A model generated the notes under the pieces. It was not told where the DNA came from, did no database searches, and saw nothing but the letters and a program-made list of their open reading frames with translations. Below are positions 29,320-38,329 of a DNA stretch of 64,000 nucleotides, in pieces. Made by a program: the position numbers and the translations under genes. Each line of letters begins with the position of its first letter. The first letter of the stretch is position 1. Source of the stretch: Candidatus Latescibacterota bacterium (GTDB taxonomy: Bacteria > Latescibacterota > UBA2968 > UBA8231). Where the stretch lies: the NCBI GenBank assembly GCA_022827835.1, contig JAJEIO010000049.1:124001-188000 (forward strand). The letters run 5' to 3'.

Positions 29320-32235
29320 TTGATCAGCGACGCCGAGAGCATCGCCGAACACATCCGCTTTCTCAAACGCCGCATCTTGGGCAATGAGGTCGTCCATCAC
29401 CAGACCTTGCCCGAGCGCCCGGCGCGCCTAGTCCGCGACTTGGCTGGCCTGCCTCCGGCCATGGCCCGCATCCTCGAAATTGCTCGCATTCCCGCGCTCT
29501 ATACGCACCAAGCCGAGGGCATCCAAAAAGTGCTGGAGGGCCAGCACTTGGCCATTGCCACGCCCACGGCCTCGGGCAAGACCTTGGTGTACAACGCGCC
29601 CGTGCTGGCCACGCTGCTCGACGACCCAGAGGCACACGCGCTCTATATCTTCCCGCTCAAGGCACTGGAGCAAGATCAGTTCGACGAGCTAAGCGGCCTG
29701 ATGCAGGGCTTAGGCGGCACGCTAAAAGCGGCCATTTACGACGGCGACACCACGAGCCATCGCCGTCGGCAAATTCGCACCAAGCCACCGCAGGTGCTGT
29801 TCACCACGCCGGACATGCTGCACTCGGGCATCCTCGCCTTCCACGAGGCTTGGGCCGACTTTTTCGCCCGCCTGCGCTACGTGGTCATTGACGAGCTGCA
29901 CGCGTACAGTGGCGTGTTTGGCACCCACGTGCTGCACCTTTTTCGCCGCTTGAACCGCATCTGTGCGCACTACGGGTCCGATCCGGTGTACATCACTAGC
30001 TCGGCGACGATGGGCAATCCCCGCGAGCTGGCGGGGGAACTGCTCAACCGCTCCTTTTACGCGATTGAAGATCACGGCGCTCCGGCCGCGGCGCGCCACT
30101 TTGTGTTCGTCAACCCGAGCGAAAGTCCCAACACCCTTGCGGCCCACCTGCTGCGCGCCAGCGTGCTCCAAGACTATCGCACGATTGTCTTCACTCGCGC
30201 CCGCATCACCACCGAACTGGTGTACCGCTGGGCAACCCAGAGCCGCCCGGACTTGCGAGAGCGGATTTCTTCGTATCGCGCGGGCTATTTGCCTACGGAG
30301 CGCCGCCAGATCGAACAGGCGCTCAACGGTGGCGAGCTCATGGGCGTGGTGGCCACGTCGGCCTTGGAACTGGGCATTGACATCGGCGGCTTGGACATCT
30401 GCGTGTTGGTCGGCTATCCGGGTTCGATAATCAATACCTGGCAGCGCGCTGGCCGCGTGGGTCGCGCCGGCCGCGAGTCGCTCATTCTCCTCATCGCCTC
30501 TCCCGACGCGCTCGACCAGTATTTTATGCGGCACCCAGGGGAGTTTTTTGCGCGCGATTTAGAGGACGCGGTGGTGGATCCGACGAATCAGTACATCCTC
30601 AAAAACCACCTCACATGCGCGGCGCGCGAATTGCCTCTCGTCGCTAGCGAGCCGGAGTACGCGCTGCCCAACTATCAGGAGGCGCTTGGTGCGCTAACCG
30701 AGGAGGGCACGCTGCTGCAGAATGCTGAGGGCGACGCTTGGTTTGCCGCGCGCAAGCAGCCGCACCGCTTGGTCAACATGCGCACTATCGGCGAGTCGTA
30801 TCGCATCGTCGATCGCGGCGACAACCATATTGGCACGGTCAGCGGCGGGCAGGTGTACGGCGAGTGCTACAAAGGTGCGATTTACTTGCATCGCGGCCGC
30901 CAGTACGAGATCGGCGACCGCAACCCCGAGCGGGGCCAGATTTACGCCGAGGAAGTGGATGTGGCGTACTTCACCCGCGCCCGCACGGAAAAGGACACCG
31001 AGATCTTAGAGGAGTTGCGCTCGCGGCCGTTGCAGGGCTTTATGGCGCGGTTGGGCCGGCTCAAGGTCAGCTCGCAGGTGGTGGGCTACGAAAAGATCCG
31101 CGTTGGCGACCAAGTCGTGCTCAGCAAACACGAGTTGGAGTCGCCGGTGGAGCACTTTGAGACGATTGGCTTTTGGATCGAGCTCGACGCCCACTTCAAG
31201 GCCGATCTCAGCCGCCACCAGCACCACTACATGGGTTCGATCCACGCCATTGAACACGCCATGAAGTCGCTCTTCCCGCTGCTAGCCCTGTGCGACCGCA
31301 CGGACGTCGGCGGGATTTGCTATCCCCAGCATCCTCAGCTCGGCAAGGGCGCGATTTTCGTGTACGACTATCACCCCGGCGGCATTGGTCTGGCGGAAAA
31401 GGGCTTTGCCCAACTCGACCGCCTCTTGGACATGACGCTTTCCATGGTCGAGACCTGCGATTGTCTGCTCGGCTGTCCGTCTTGCATTCATTTCCCCACG
31501 TGCGGCGCGGGCAACGTCCCCCTCGACAAGGAAGGCGCGATTCACTTGCTCGGTGCGCTCACGGGCCGTCGGGCCATCGAGCACACTGCGGCCACAGCCG
31601 AGAGCACAGAGGACGCGCCGATTTTCGCTGAGTGGGAAGAAGAGAAAGGGGAAGAGGACATGCCACCCGAACAAGGCCCACACATCGTCGTGTTCGACCT
31701 TGAAACGCAGCGCTCGGCCGCGGAAGTCGGCGGCTGGAATAAAGCGCACATGATGGGCATGTCGGTCGGCGTGGTGTGGGACAGCCGTGCGCAGGATTGT
31801 ACGACGTACTTTGAGGAAGACATCGACCGGCTCTTAGAGCACTTACAGGCGGCCGATTTGGTCGTGGGCTTCAACATCATCGGCTTTGACTATTCGGTTT
31901 TGCGCGGGTACAGCCCATTTGACTTCCGCACGCTCAACACGCTCGACATGCTGCGCGAGATCCACCAGCGGCTGCGCTACCGGGTGAGCCTCGACTCGCT
32001 GGGCAAGGCCACGCTCGACGCAGCCAAGAGCGCCGACGGGCTGGACGCGTTGCGGTGGTTTAAGGAGGGGCGGCTGGACTTGATTGCCGAGTACTGCCAA
32101 AAGGACGTGGAACTGACTCGCGACTTGTTCTACTTCGGGCTGCGCGAAAACTACTTGCTCTTCGACCGCCGCAACGAAGGGCGGATGCGCATCCCGCTCG
32201 ATTGGAAGCTAGAAGAGTTGGTCGTCCGCGAGTGA
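29320..32235 (+). CDS. MrfA/YprA-like DEAD-box helicase fused to a C-terminal RNase H-like (YprB/MrfB-like) exonuclease domain
   Basis: TTG start; TPTASGKT, VIDELHAY, SSATMGNP, Zn-Cys cluster CDCLLGCPSCIHFPTCGAGNVPLDK; C-terminus IVVFDLETQRS...VVGFNIIGFDYSVL...YCQKDVELT. Confidence 0.88.
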   Translation: MISDAESIAEHIRFLKRRILGNEVVHHQTLPERPARLVRDLAGLPPAMARILEIARIPALYTHQAEGIQKVLEGQHLAIATPTASGKTLVYNAPVLATLLDDPEAHALYIFPLKALEQDQFDELSGLMQGLGGTLKAAIYDGDTTSHRRRQIRTKPPQVLFTTPDMLHSGILAFHEAWADFFARLRYVVIDELHAYSGVFGTHVLHLFRRLNRICAHYGSDPVYITSSATMGNPRELAGELLNRSFYAIEDHGAPAAARHFVFVNPSESPNTLAAHLLRASVLQDYRTIVFTRARITTELVYRWATQSRPDLRERISSYRAGYLPTERRQIEQALNGGELMGVVATSALELGIDIGGLDICVLVGYPGSIINTWQRAGRVGRAGRESLILLIASPDALDQYFMRHPGEFFARDLEDAVVDPTNQYILKNHLTCAARELPLVASEPEYALPNYQEALGALTEEGTLLQNAEGDAWFAARKQPHRLVNMRTIGESYRIVDRGDNHIGTVSGGQVYGECYKGAIYLHRGRQYEIGDRNPERGQIYAEEVDVAYFTRARTEKDTEILEELRSRPLQGFMARLGRLKVSSQVVGYEKIRVGDQVVLSKHELESPVEHFETIGFWIELDAHFKADLSRHQHHYMGSIHAIEHAMKSLFPLLALCDRTDVGGICYPQHPQLGKGAIFVYDYHPGGIGLAEKGFAQLDRLLDMTLSMVETCDCLLGCPSCIHFPTCGAGNVPLDKEGAIHLLGALTGRRAIEHTAATAESTEDAPIFAEWEEEKGEEDMPPEQGPHIVVFDLETQRSAAEVGGWNKAHMMGMSVGVVWDSRAQDCTTYFEEDIDRLLEHLQAADLVVGFNIIGFDYSVLRGYSPFDFRTLNTLDMLREIHQRLRYRVSLDSLGKATLDAAKSADGLDALRWFKEGRLDLIAEYCQKDVELTRDLFYFGLRENYLLFDRRNEGRMRIPLDWKLEELVVRE

Positions 32236-32244
32236 GTACAGCCC

Positions 32245-32787
32245 TTATCTACCCTCTATGACCCCACAGCCGACGCGGGCACCAGCCGCCCCGGTGGGTT
32301 GTGAGAAATCATCCGGGAGCGCGTGAACGATGACTGCGAGCCCGATGATGCTGTTGGCACCATCCAATTCGAGGTGGGTGTCGAGGCGGTTGTAAGTGGC
32401 TTGCCCAGAGGCGTCGGCGGTGATGTTGCCAAGGTCGCCGACGTGCCGTTCAGCGGCATCTGGTGCGCCGTGGGCTTTGCCTTCGGGATTGAAGTGACCG
32501 CCCGCTGACGTGCCATCGGCCGCGCTGCAATCGCCCTTTTCGTGGATGTGAAATCCGTGGTCGCCTTCTGTAAGCCCGGTCAGGTTGGCTATAACTCGCA
32601 CCCCGTCGGCTTCCTGCGTGAACTCAACAGTCCCTTCGGCGTTGTTGTTCTCGGTGGGCTGGATGGTGGTGCTAGCTTGCGTGGCCTCAGACGCGGTTGG
32701 CTCGTCTTCGGAGCATCCCAAGCAACTCGCCGCCAATGCGAATGCCAAGCCGATGATGGATTTGTCAATGAATCGGATCACGATCAA
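32245..32787 (-). CDS. sodC: Cu/Zn superoxide dismutase-like lipoprotein
   Basis: GFHIHEKGDCSAADGTSAGGHFNPEGKAHGAPDAAERHVGDLGNI; lipobox-like cysteine near the N-terminus. Confidence 0.92.
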   Translation of the reverse strand: MIVIRFIDKSIIGLAFALAASCLGCSEDEPTASEATQASTTIQPTENNNAEGTVEFTQEADGVRVIANLTGLTEGDHGFHIHEKGDCSAADGTSAGGHFNPEGKAHGAPDAAERHVGDLGNITADASGQATYNRLDTHLELDGANSIIGLAVIVHALPDDFSQPTGAAGARVGCGVIEGR

Positions 32788-32866
32788 CCTCCTTTATGTG
32801 GATTGTTCAATTTATAGCAAGCAAGTTCTACGGCGCAATACCTAGGAGCTTAATACGCGACAGCAG

Positions 32867-32971
32867 ATGCGACGCGATGTCGGCTCGCCGCTGGCGAATG
32901 TCCTTGATTGGAGAGACTTGGGTTGTTTAGCTTACGAAGATGCCTGTCAGCTAAAAGAATCCATTAGCTAG
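32867..32971 (+). pseudogene. LipB-like N-terminal remnant (34 aa)
   Basis: MRRDVGSPLANVLDWRDLGCLAYEDACQLKESIS* resembles LipB N-termini (xxLGxxxYxEAxxLQ) and stops exactly where the direct repeat begins. Confidence 0.35.
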
Positions 32972-32992
32972 GTGTGGGCACGGACAGGTCCA
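32972..32992 (+). repeat. 21-bp direct repeat, left copy
   Basis: GTGTGGGCACGGACAGGTCCA, identical to 36076-36096. Confidence 0.95.
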
Positions 32993-33038
32993 GTCATCGC
33001 AGGCGAAGACGCTAATGCTACTATTCCACAATCTGCCA

Positions 33039-34301
33039 ATGAGAAGTTTGGTTTCTCACTTGATACCCCCCCTTGTGATGATTGCAGGGTTGCTGGCGAC
33101 CTTTGGCATGGCCTGTGGGGGCGGGCAGGATGCCCCCGAGGCAAATGACGGCGGAAGGGAAATGAATGCGCCGCACCCGGCAACAGCGCAGGAAGAAGGC
33201 CACGAGGACCCCGGGTTTTCCGACGACTACGTCCTTTTTGGTCAATCCGCCGCGTTCACCGGGCCGGCCCAAGAATTGGGCAAGGCGATGCGCCTCGGAA
33301 TTGAGGCGGCATTCCACGAGGCCAATCAGGCAGGAGGCGTCCATGGCCGCGAACTGAAGCTCAGGGCGTTGGATGACGGCTATGAAACCGACTTTGCCGC
33401 TTCCAACACGGAACGGTTGATTGAGAGTGAAAGGGTATTCGCGCTGATCGGAGCGGTGGGCACACCCACGTCCCGCGCTGCATCACCGCTGGCCCAAGCT
33501 GCCGGGGTCCCCTTCCTCGCTCCGTTCACGGGGGCCGAGTTCTTGCGCGACCGGAAGTTGGACAATGTGCTCAACGTCCGAGCATCGTACTACCAAGAAA
33601 CCGAGGAGATGGTGGCGCGGCTCACCGAGGATTTGGGGATCACCCGCGTTGCCGTCCTCTATCAGGATGATTCCTTCGGCTTGAACGGGCTGGAGGGCAC
33701 GCGATTGGCACTGGAGCGCCGGGGCCTAAAGCCGGTAGCGGCCTCGCACTATCCACGCAATACCCGCGCTGTGAAGGGAGCCGTGCTAAAAATTACCGAG
33801 GCCAAGCCGGAAGCGGTGATCATGATTGGCTCCTACATGCCGGTGGTCAAGACCATAGAGTTGGTGCGGCGGGAGCTGGACCCGGTATTCATGACGGTCT
33901 CCTTCGTGGGGAGCAACGCTTTGGCGAACGAGTTGGGGCCCGACGGGGCCGGTGTGTACGTTACGCAAGTAGTTCCTCTCCCCGATGACGAAAACATCCC
34001 CGTGGTGGCTCGATACCACAGCGCCCTCTCCGAGTACGATCCCCAAGCGGAACCCGGATTCGTTTCGTTGGAAGGTTATCTGGCCGGACGCTTGGCCGTC
34101 GCCGGTCTCAAAGCCTGCGGCCCCAACCTGAGTCGAGAGTGCCTGCTCCACGCGGTGCGAGATGCCGGCACCATAGAAATTGACGGCATGCAGCTCAAAT
34201 ACGGACCGGACGATAACCAGGGATCCGACGCCGTGTTCTTGACCGTGATTGGTACGGACGGCAAGTACCACGGGGTCGAAAAACTTAGAAGCCCTTACTA
34301 A
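33039..34301 (+). CDS. Peripla_BP_6-type periplasmic binding lipoprotein, no transporter genes adjacent
   Basis: Lipobox LATFGMAC; VLFGQSAAFTGPAQELGKAMRLGIEAAFHEANQAGGVHGRELKL; paralogue of 48319-49512. Confidence 0.9.
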   Translation: MRSLVSHLIPPLVMIAGLLATFGMACGGGQDAPEANDGGREMNAPHPATAQEEGHEDPGFSDDYVLFGQSAAFTGPAQELGKAMRLGIEAAFHEANQAGGVHGRELKLRALDDGYETDFAASNTERLIESERVFALIGAVGTPTSRAASPLAQAAGVPFLAPFTGAEFLRDRKLDNVLNVRASYYQETEEMVARLTEDLGITRVAVLYQDDSFGLNGLEGTRLALERRGLKPVAASHYPRNTRAVKGAVLKITEAKPEAVIMIGSYMPVVKTIELVRRELDPVFMTVSFVGSNALANELGPDGAGVYVTQVVPLPDDENIPVVARYHSALSEYDPQAEPGFVSLEGYLAGRLAVAGLKACGPNLSRECLLHAVRDAGTIEIDGMQLKYGPDDNQGSDAVFLTVIGTDGKYHGVEKLRSPY

Positions 34302-34337
34302 CCCCCCCAAACGGCACCTACGGAGAATCTCAAAACC

Positions 34338-36122
34338 ATGGAAGGCTTCTCGCTCCAAGCGATAGTGGATCTGTTTAGATTCGGTGAGCACACGCATGAA
34401 CTACACCAATCGCTGTTGACGCTCGGGATGCTCATCATCGTCGCCAAGTTGGCCGAGGGCGTTTTTCGCCGGCTGCGGTTGAACTCCATCATCGCCTATG
34501 CGGCGACAGGTATGTTGCTTGGGCCGGTCATGGAACTGACCGGCGTCTGGTGGATTGAGTCTTCGCTGCACCTCGAGTTGGTTTTGGCGCTGGGTGTGTT
34601 CATTTTCTTCTTCCTCATCGGCTTGGACGAAGTAGATATTTCCAGTTTCATGTCGTCCCTCAAAGGCCATTACTTCCTCGCGGCCGTACTGTCGGTGATC
34701 GTGTCCCTAAGCATTTCGATGCTGGTCACCACCGATTTAGTTTTCGATTTCGGACTGAAACTGAATTTCACCGAGTCGCTGGCGTTGGCCGGCGTGCTGT
34801 CGATGACCAGTCTGGGCATCGTGGCCAAAGTGCTGACGGACGGCGGACACCTGAAACAGCCGGTTGGACTGCAAATTTTCACGGTGGTGATCATCGCCGA
34901 GTTGATTGCCCTGCTGGTGATCGGCTTCAGCATCGGCGAACACGCCCACCAAGTTTCGCCTATCGGCATACTGATTTTGCTGGGCAAAGTGGCCGGTTTT
35001 TCGGTGGTGACTTGGGTGTTGTCGTCGCGGGTGCTGCCGCCGTTGGTGGCGCTGTTGCAGCGGGTGATCCAGGTGCCGCAACTCTCCTTGGGTTTGCTGC
35101 TTGGCATGCTCTTCCTGATAGTGTACGGCGCGGAAGCAGTGGGACTCCACGGCTCTCTGGGTGCTTTACTGTTCGGGGCGTCGCTGTCGAGCCTTCCCTA
35201 CCAAGTGCAGCGGGAGATCATCCCAGGGATTCGCAGCGTGGCCGAGGGGTTTTTCGTGCCCCTGTTCTTTGCTTCCGCCGGATTGAGCTTCAGCTTTACC
35301 TTCGCAACCTTGCCGCTGGGGGCCATGGCGGGGTTGGCGCTGATCCCATTGCTCGGCAACTTCACCGGCGCTTTCATCGGCGCTTACGTGTCCCGCCTCG
35401 CCGTTCCCTACGCCGTGGCCACCGGGCTGATGGGTAAGGGAGTGGCTGAAATCGCGCTGCTGCTGGTTATGTGGAATTCTGGAATCATTGACGAGGTGGT
35501 TTTCTCATTCTTGGTGCTGGTCATGTTCTGCTACATCTTGTTCATGCCGTCGGTGATCAACTTCGCGGTGAGCCGGGCCAGCCGCAGGACCGACCTGCCA
35601 GCGCAACTTGACGACATTCCATTGGGAATAGTCCGCTTCGCGCTGGAAGACATCAAGATTGATGACATTCTGGACCGCTCGCGTCGTCATCCTGCGCCTT
35701 CGGTCACAGTGCGCGATTTCACGGAGCAGTGGATCGCTCCGCACCAGCCCCACTACGTCGTGGCAGATAGGGAAGCGCTGGTCGGGATCGTGTCCTTGGA
35801 GATGCTCCGCTACCTGCCTAAGGACGCTTGGGGCAAGACCCAGCTCGACGCTGTGGTCCGCCGCGAAACTCCATTGGCGTATCCTGATGAGCAAGTCGAA
35901 GATGTGCTGCACCGTATGTCAGAGAATTCTCTTTCCGTCATGCCCGTCGTGGAAAGGGATTCGGAAAAGTTTTTGGGCGCGGTCACCAACAGCGACATCA
36001 TCCAACTCATGACCATGGAGACTATGGGCGAGAGCAGACCGCCGCACCGGCCGGCCAAGCCCTCGACGCGGTCTCGTGTGGGCACGGACAGGTCCATCGA
36101 ACACAAAAAAGGAAAAATATGA
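34338..36122 (+). CDS. CPA2 (KefB-like) cation:proton antiporter with C-terminal CBS domains
   Basis: Polytopic core (FFFLIGLDEVDIS, GLMGKGVAEIALLLV); CBS-like C-terminus; last residues encoded by the direct repeat. Confidence 0.9.
   Translation: MEGFSLQAIVDLFRFGEHTHELHQSLLTLGMLIIVAKLAEGVFRRLRLNSIIAYAATGMLLGPVMELTGVWWIESSLHLELVLALGVFIFFFLIGLDEVDISSFMSSLKGHYFLAAVLSVIVSLSISMLVTTDLVFDFGLKLNFTESLALAGVLSMTSLGIVAKVLTDGGHLKQPVGLQIFTVVIIAELIALLVIGFSIGEHAHQVSPIGILILLGKVAGFSVVTWVLSSRVLPPLVALLQRVIQVPQLSLGLLLGMLFLIVYGAEAVGLHGSLGALLFGASLSSLPYQVQREIIPGIRSVAEGFFVPLFFASAGLSFSFTFATLPLGAMAGLALIPLLGNFTGAFIGAYVSRLAVPYAVATGLMGKGVAEIALLLVMWNSGIIDEVVFSFLVLVMFCYILFMPSVINFAVSRASRRTDLPAQLDDIPLGIVRFALEDIKIDDILDRSRRHPAPSVTVRDFTEQWIAPHQPHYVVADREALVGIVSLEMLRYLPKDAWGKTQLDAVVRRETPLAYPDEQVEDVLHRMSENSLSVMPVVERDSEKFLGAVTNSDIIQLMTMETMGESRPPHRPAKPSTRSRVGTDRSIEHKKGKI
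36076..36096 (+). repeat. 21-bp direct repeat, right copy
   Basis: GTGTGGGCACGGACAGGTCCA, identical to 32972-32992. Confidence 0.95.
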
Positions 36123-37312
36123 AAATCACGGATCTCAAATGCGCGGTCATCGGCAACAACCCGGTCGTGCGCATCAATACCGACGAGGGCATTTACGGCC
36201 TCGGAGAAGTCGAGGCGAGCAAGTCCTACCTCAAGCCTCACGTGCTATTTTACAAAGACCGCATCCTCGGCCAGGACCCGACCGATGTCGAGCGGGTGAT
36301 GCTCAATATCCGGCGCTTGGGCAGCTTCAAGCCTTGGGGCAGTGCGGTCAGCGCGATTGAGATGGCGTTGTGGGATATTGCCGGCAAGGCCGTGGGCGCG
36401 CCGGTGTACAAGCTGCTCGGCGGCAAGATCCGCGACCGCGTGCGGGTGTACAACGGCGCGGTGCGCTTCCCCATGGAGGGAGAGCAGTCGCCCGAGAACT
36501 ACGCTAAAAACATGCAGCAGATGAAGGACGCGCCGCAGAAGTTCAGCATCATCAAACAGGGCCTCGCCTTCCACGGCGGGCGGATCACTGAGTCGCCCAA
36601 ACATTTCTACGGCACCCACCAAGCCGGCCCATTCCACGCCAATCGCGGCCCTTTGAGCGAACGCGGCCTCAACTACATCGTCGATTGCATCCGCGCGATG
36701 AAGGAAGTGTGCGGCGACGAGGTTGGCTTGGCGCTGGATTTGGGACCGGGTTTTCTGGTGCCGGATGCGCGCCGTCTCGCCCAAGCGGTCGAAGACCTCA
36801 ACGTGGCTTGGCTGGAGGACATGCTGACCGGCGATTACGTGCCCTACGTGTCGGCGGATCACTACCGCGAGGTCACGCAGAGCACCTCGACGCCGATCCA
36901 CACGGGTGAGCAGATCTACTTGCGGCACAATTTTCAAGACCTGATTGAGAAGCGCGCCGTGGATGTCATCGGCCCGGATCCCTGCGACATCGGCGGCATC
37001 GCCGAACTCAAATGGGTGGCTGAATACGCCGATATGCACGGCATCCTCATGGCTCCCCACGGCGTGCTCGACGGTCTGTTGGGTTTGGCGGCTTTGGTGC
37101 AGGTCGCAGCGACGCTGCCGCAAAACTACATTGCGTTTGAATATCCGACTGGCCAGCCCGAGTGGTGGTACGACATCGTCACGGGCTTGCCCGACCCGAT
37201 TGTGGTCGATAGTCACATCGCCGTTTGGGACGCGCCCGGGATGGGCGTCGATTTAATTGCCGAAGAAGCGCGGCGCTATTTGCGCGAGGAAGATGCCGAT
37301 TTCTTCGACTAG
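36119..37312 (+). CDS. mandelate racemase/enolase-superfamily dehydratase
   Basis: EMALWDIAGKAVGAPVYKLLGGKIRDRVRVY, WLEDMLTGDYVPYV, HTGEQIYLR, MAPHGVLDG. Confidence 0.92.
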   Translation: MKITDLKCAVIGNNPVVRINTDEGIYGLGEVEASKSYLKPHVLFYKDRILGQDPTDVERVMLNIRRLGSFKPWGSAVSAIEMALWDIAGKAVGAPVYKLLGGKIRDRVRVYNGAVRFPMEGEQSPENYAKNMQQMKDAPQKFSIIKQGLAFHGGRITESPKHFYGTHQAGPFHANRGPLSERGLNYIVDCIRAMKEVCGDEVGLALDLGPGFLVPDARRLAQAVEDLNVAWLEDMLTGDYVPYVSADHYREVTQSTSTPIHTGEQIYLRHNFQDLIEKRAVDVIGPDPCDIGGIAELKWVAEYADMHGILMAPHGVLDGLLGLAALVQVAATLPQNYIAFEYPTGQPEWWYDIVTGLPDPIVVDSHIAVWDAPGMGVDLIAEEARRYLREEDADFFD

Positions 37313-37337
37313 TAGAGATAGAGTAGAAAGGAAAGGT

Positions 37338-38306
37338 ATGCGCGCGGCCCAACTAATCGCCCCGCGTCAGTGGGAAATTATCGAGACGGACAAACCCGAG
37401 CCAGTCGGCGATCGGATGCTGGTGAAAATGGAGCGGGTCGCGGTCTGCGGCAGCGACAAGCCGCCGTTTTGCGGCCCCCACAAGCGGTATCCGCAGCCGC
37501 CCGGGGCCACTGGGCACGAAGGTATGGGCGTGGTCGAAGTCTGCCCGTCGGGGCGCTATCGGGAGGGCGAGCGGGTGCTGTTGTGGGGATTTGATCGCGG
37601 GCTTTTTCAGGAGTACGTCTTGGCCAAGGACGATGGCGGCTGCATCCGCCTGCCCGGCGACCTGCCCGAGGAAAAGGTGCTGATGAGCCAGCTTTTGGGC
37701 ACGGTGATCCACAGCTTCTACAAGCTGGGCAACATCATTGACCGCGATGTCGTAGTGATCGGCCAAGGCCCGGTGGGGCTGCTGTTTAACGCAGTGCTGC
37801 GCAACCTCGGCGCGCGCCGCATCATGGCGATCGATCCGCTGCCGTACCGCTTGGAGGTGGGCCGCCAGATGGGGGCCACGCATGCGATTTGTTCGGCATC
37901 CCAAGACCCGGTTGCCGCAGTCGCCGAGATCACTGGCGGTGCCATGGCCGGGCTCGCAGTCGAGGCCGTGGGCGTGGCCGAGACTCTGGGTCTCGTACCG
38001 GATCTCTGTTGCCGCAACGCGGAAGTGATTTGCTTCGGCGTACCCGATAAGGCCCACGTCGAAGGCTTGATGACGGTCAGGATGTTGGACCTGTTGCGCC
38101 AAGAACTGCGTTTGATTTTCTCGATCGGTCCCAATCCCGAGCGCGACTACCGGCCGGCCCTCGATTGGATCGTCCAAGGGCGCATCGACGTCGCGCCGAT
38201 CGTCAGCCACGTCTTGCCCTTTGCCGAAATCCAGCAAGCCTTTGCCATGGCCTTCGACGATCCCGAGCCGCACCAAGCTCTGAAGATCGTACTCAAGTTT
38301 CCCTAA
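37338..38306 (+). CDS. zinc-binding alcohol/threonine-type dehydrogenase
   Basis: VAVCGSDKPPF, GHEGMGVVEVC, VVIGQGPVGLLFNAVLRNLGA; ATG at 37338 after gaaagga. Confidence 0.9.
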   Translation: MRAAQLIAPRQWEIIETDKPEPVGDRMLVKMERVAVCGSDKPPFCGPHKRYPQPPGATGHEGMGVVEVCPSGRYREGERVLLWGFDRGLFQEYVLAKDDGGCIRLPGDLPEEKVLMSQLLGTVIHSFYKLGNIIDRDVVVIGQGPVGLLFNAVLRNLGARRIMAIDPLPYRLEVGRQMGATHAICSASQDPVAAVAEITGGAMAGLAVEAVGVAETLGLVPDLCCRNAEVICFGVPDKAHVEGLMTVRMLDLLRQELRLIFSIGPNPERDYRPALDWIVQGRIDVAPIVSHVLPFAEIQQAFAMAFDDPEPHQALKIVLKFP

Positions 38307-38329
38307 CGCTGAGCAGAAAGGCATCCATC

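Noticed and set aside
32972-36096. Classical IS or composite transposon for the repeat-bounded cassette
   Set aside because: No transposase, integrase or terminal inverted repeats found; kept only as direct-repeat-bounded insertion of unknown mechanism.
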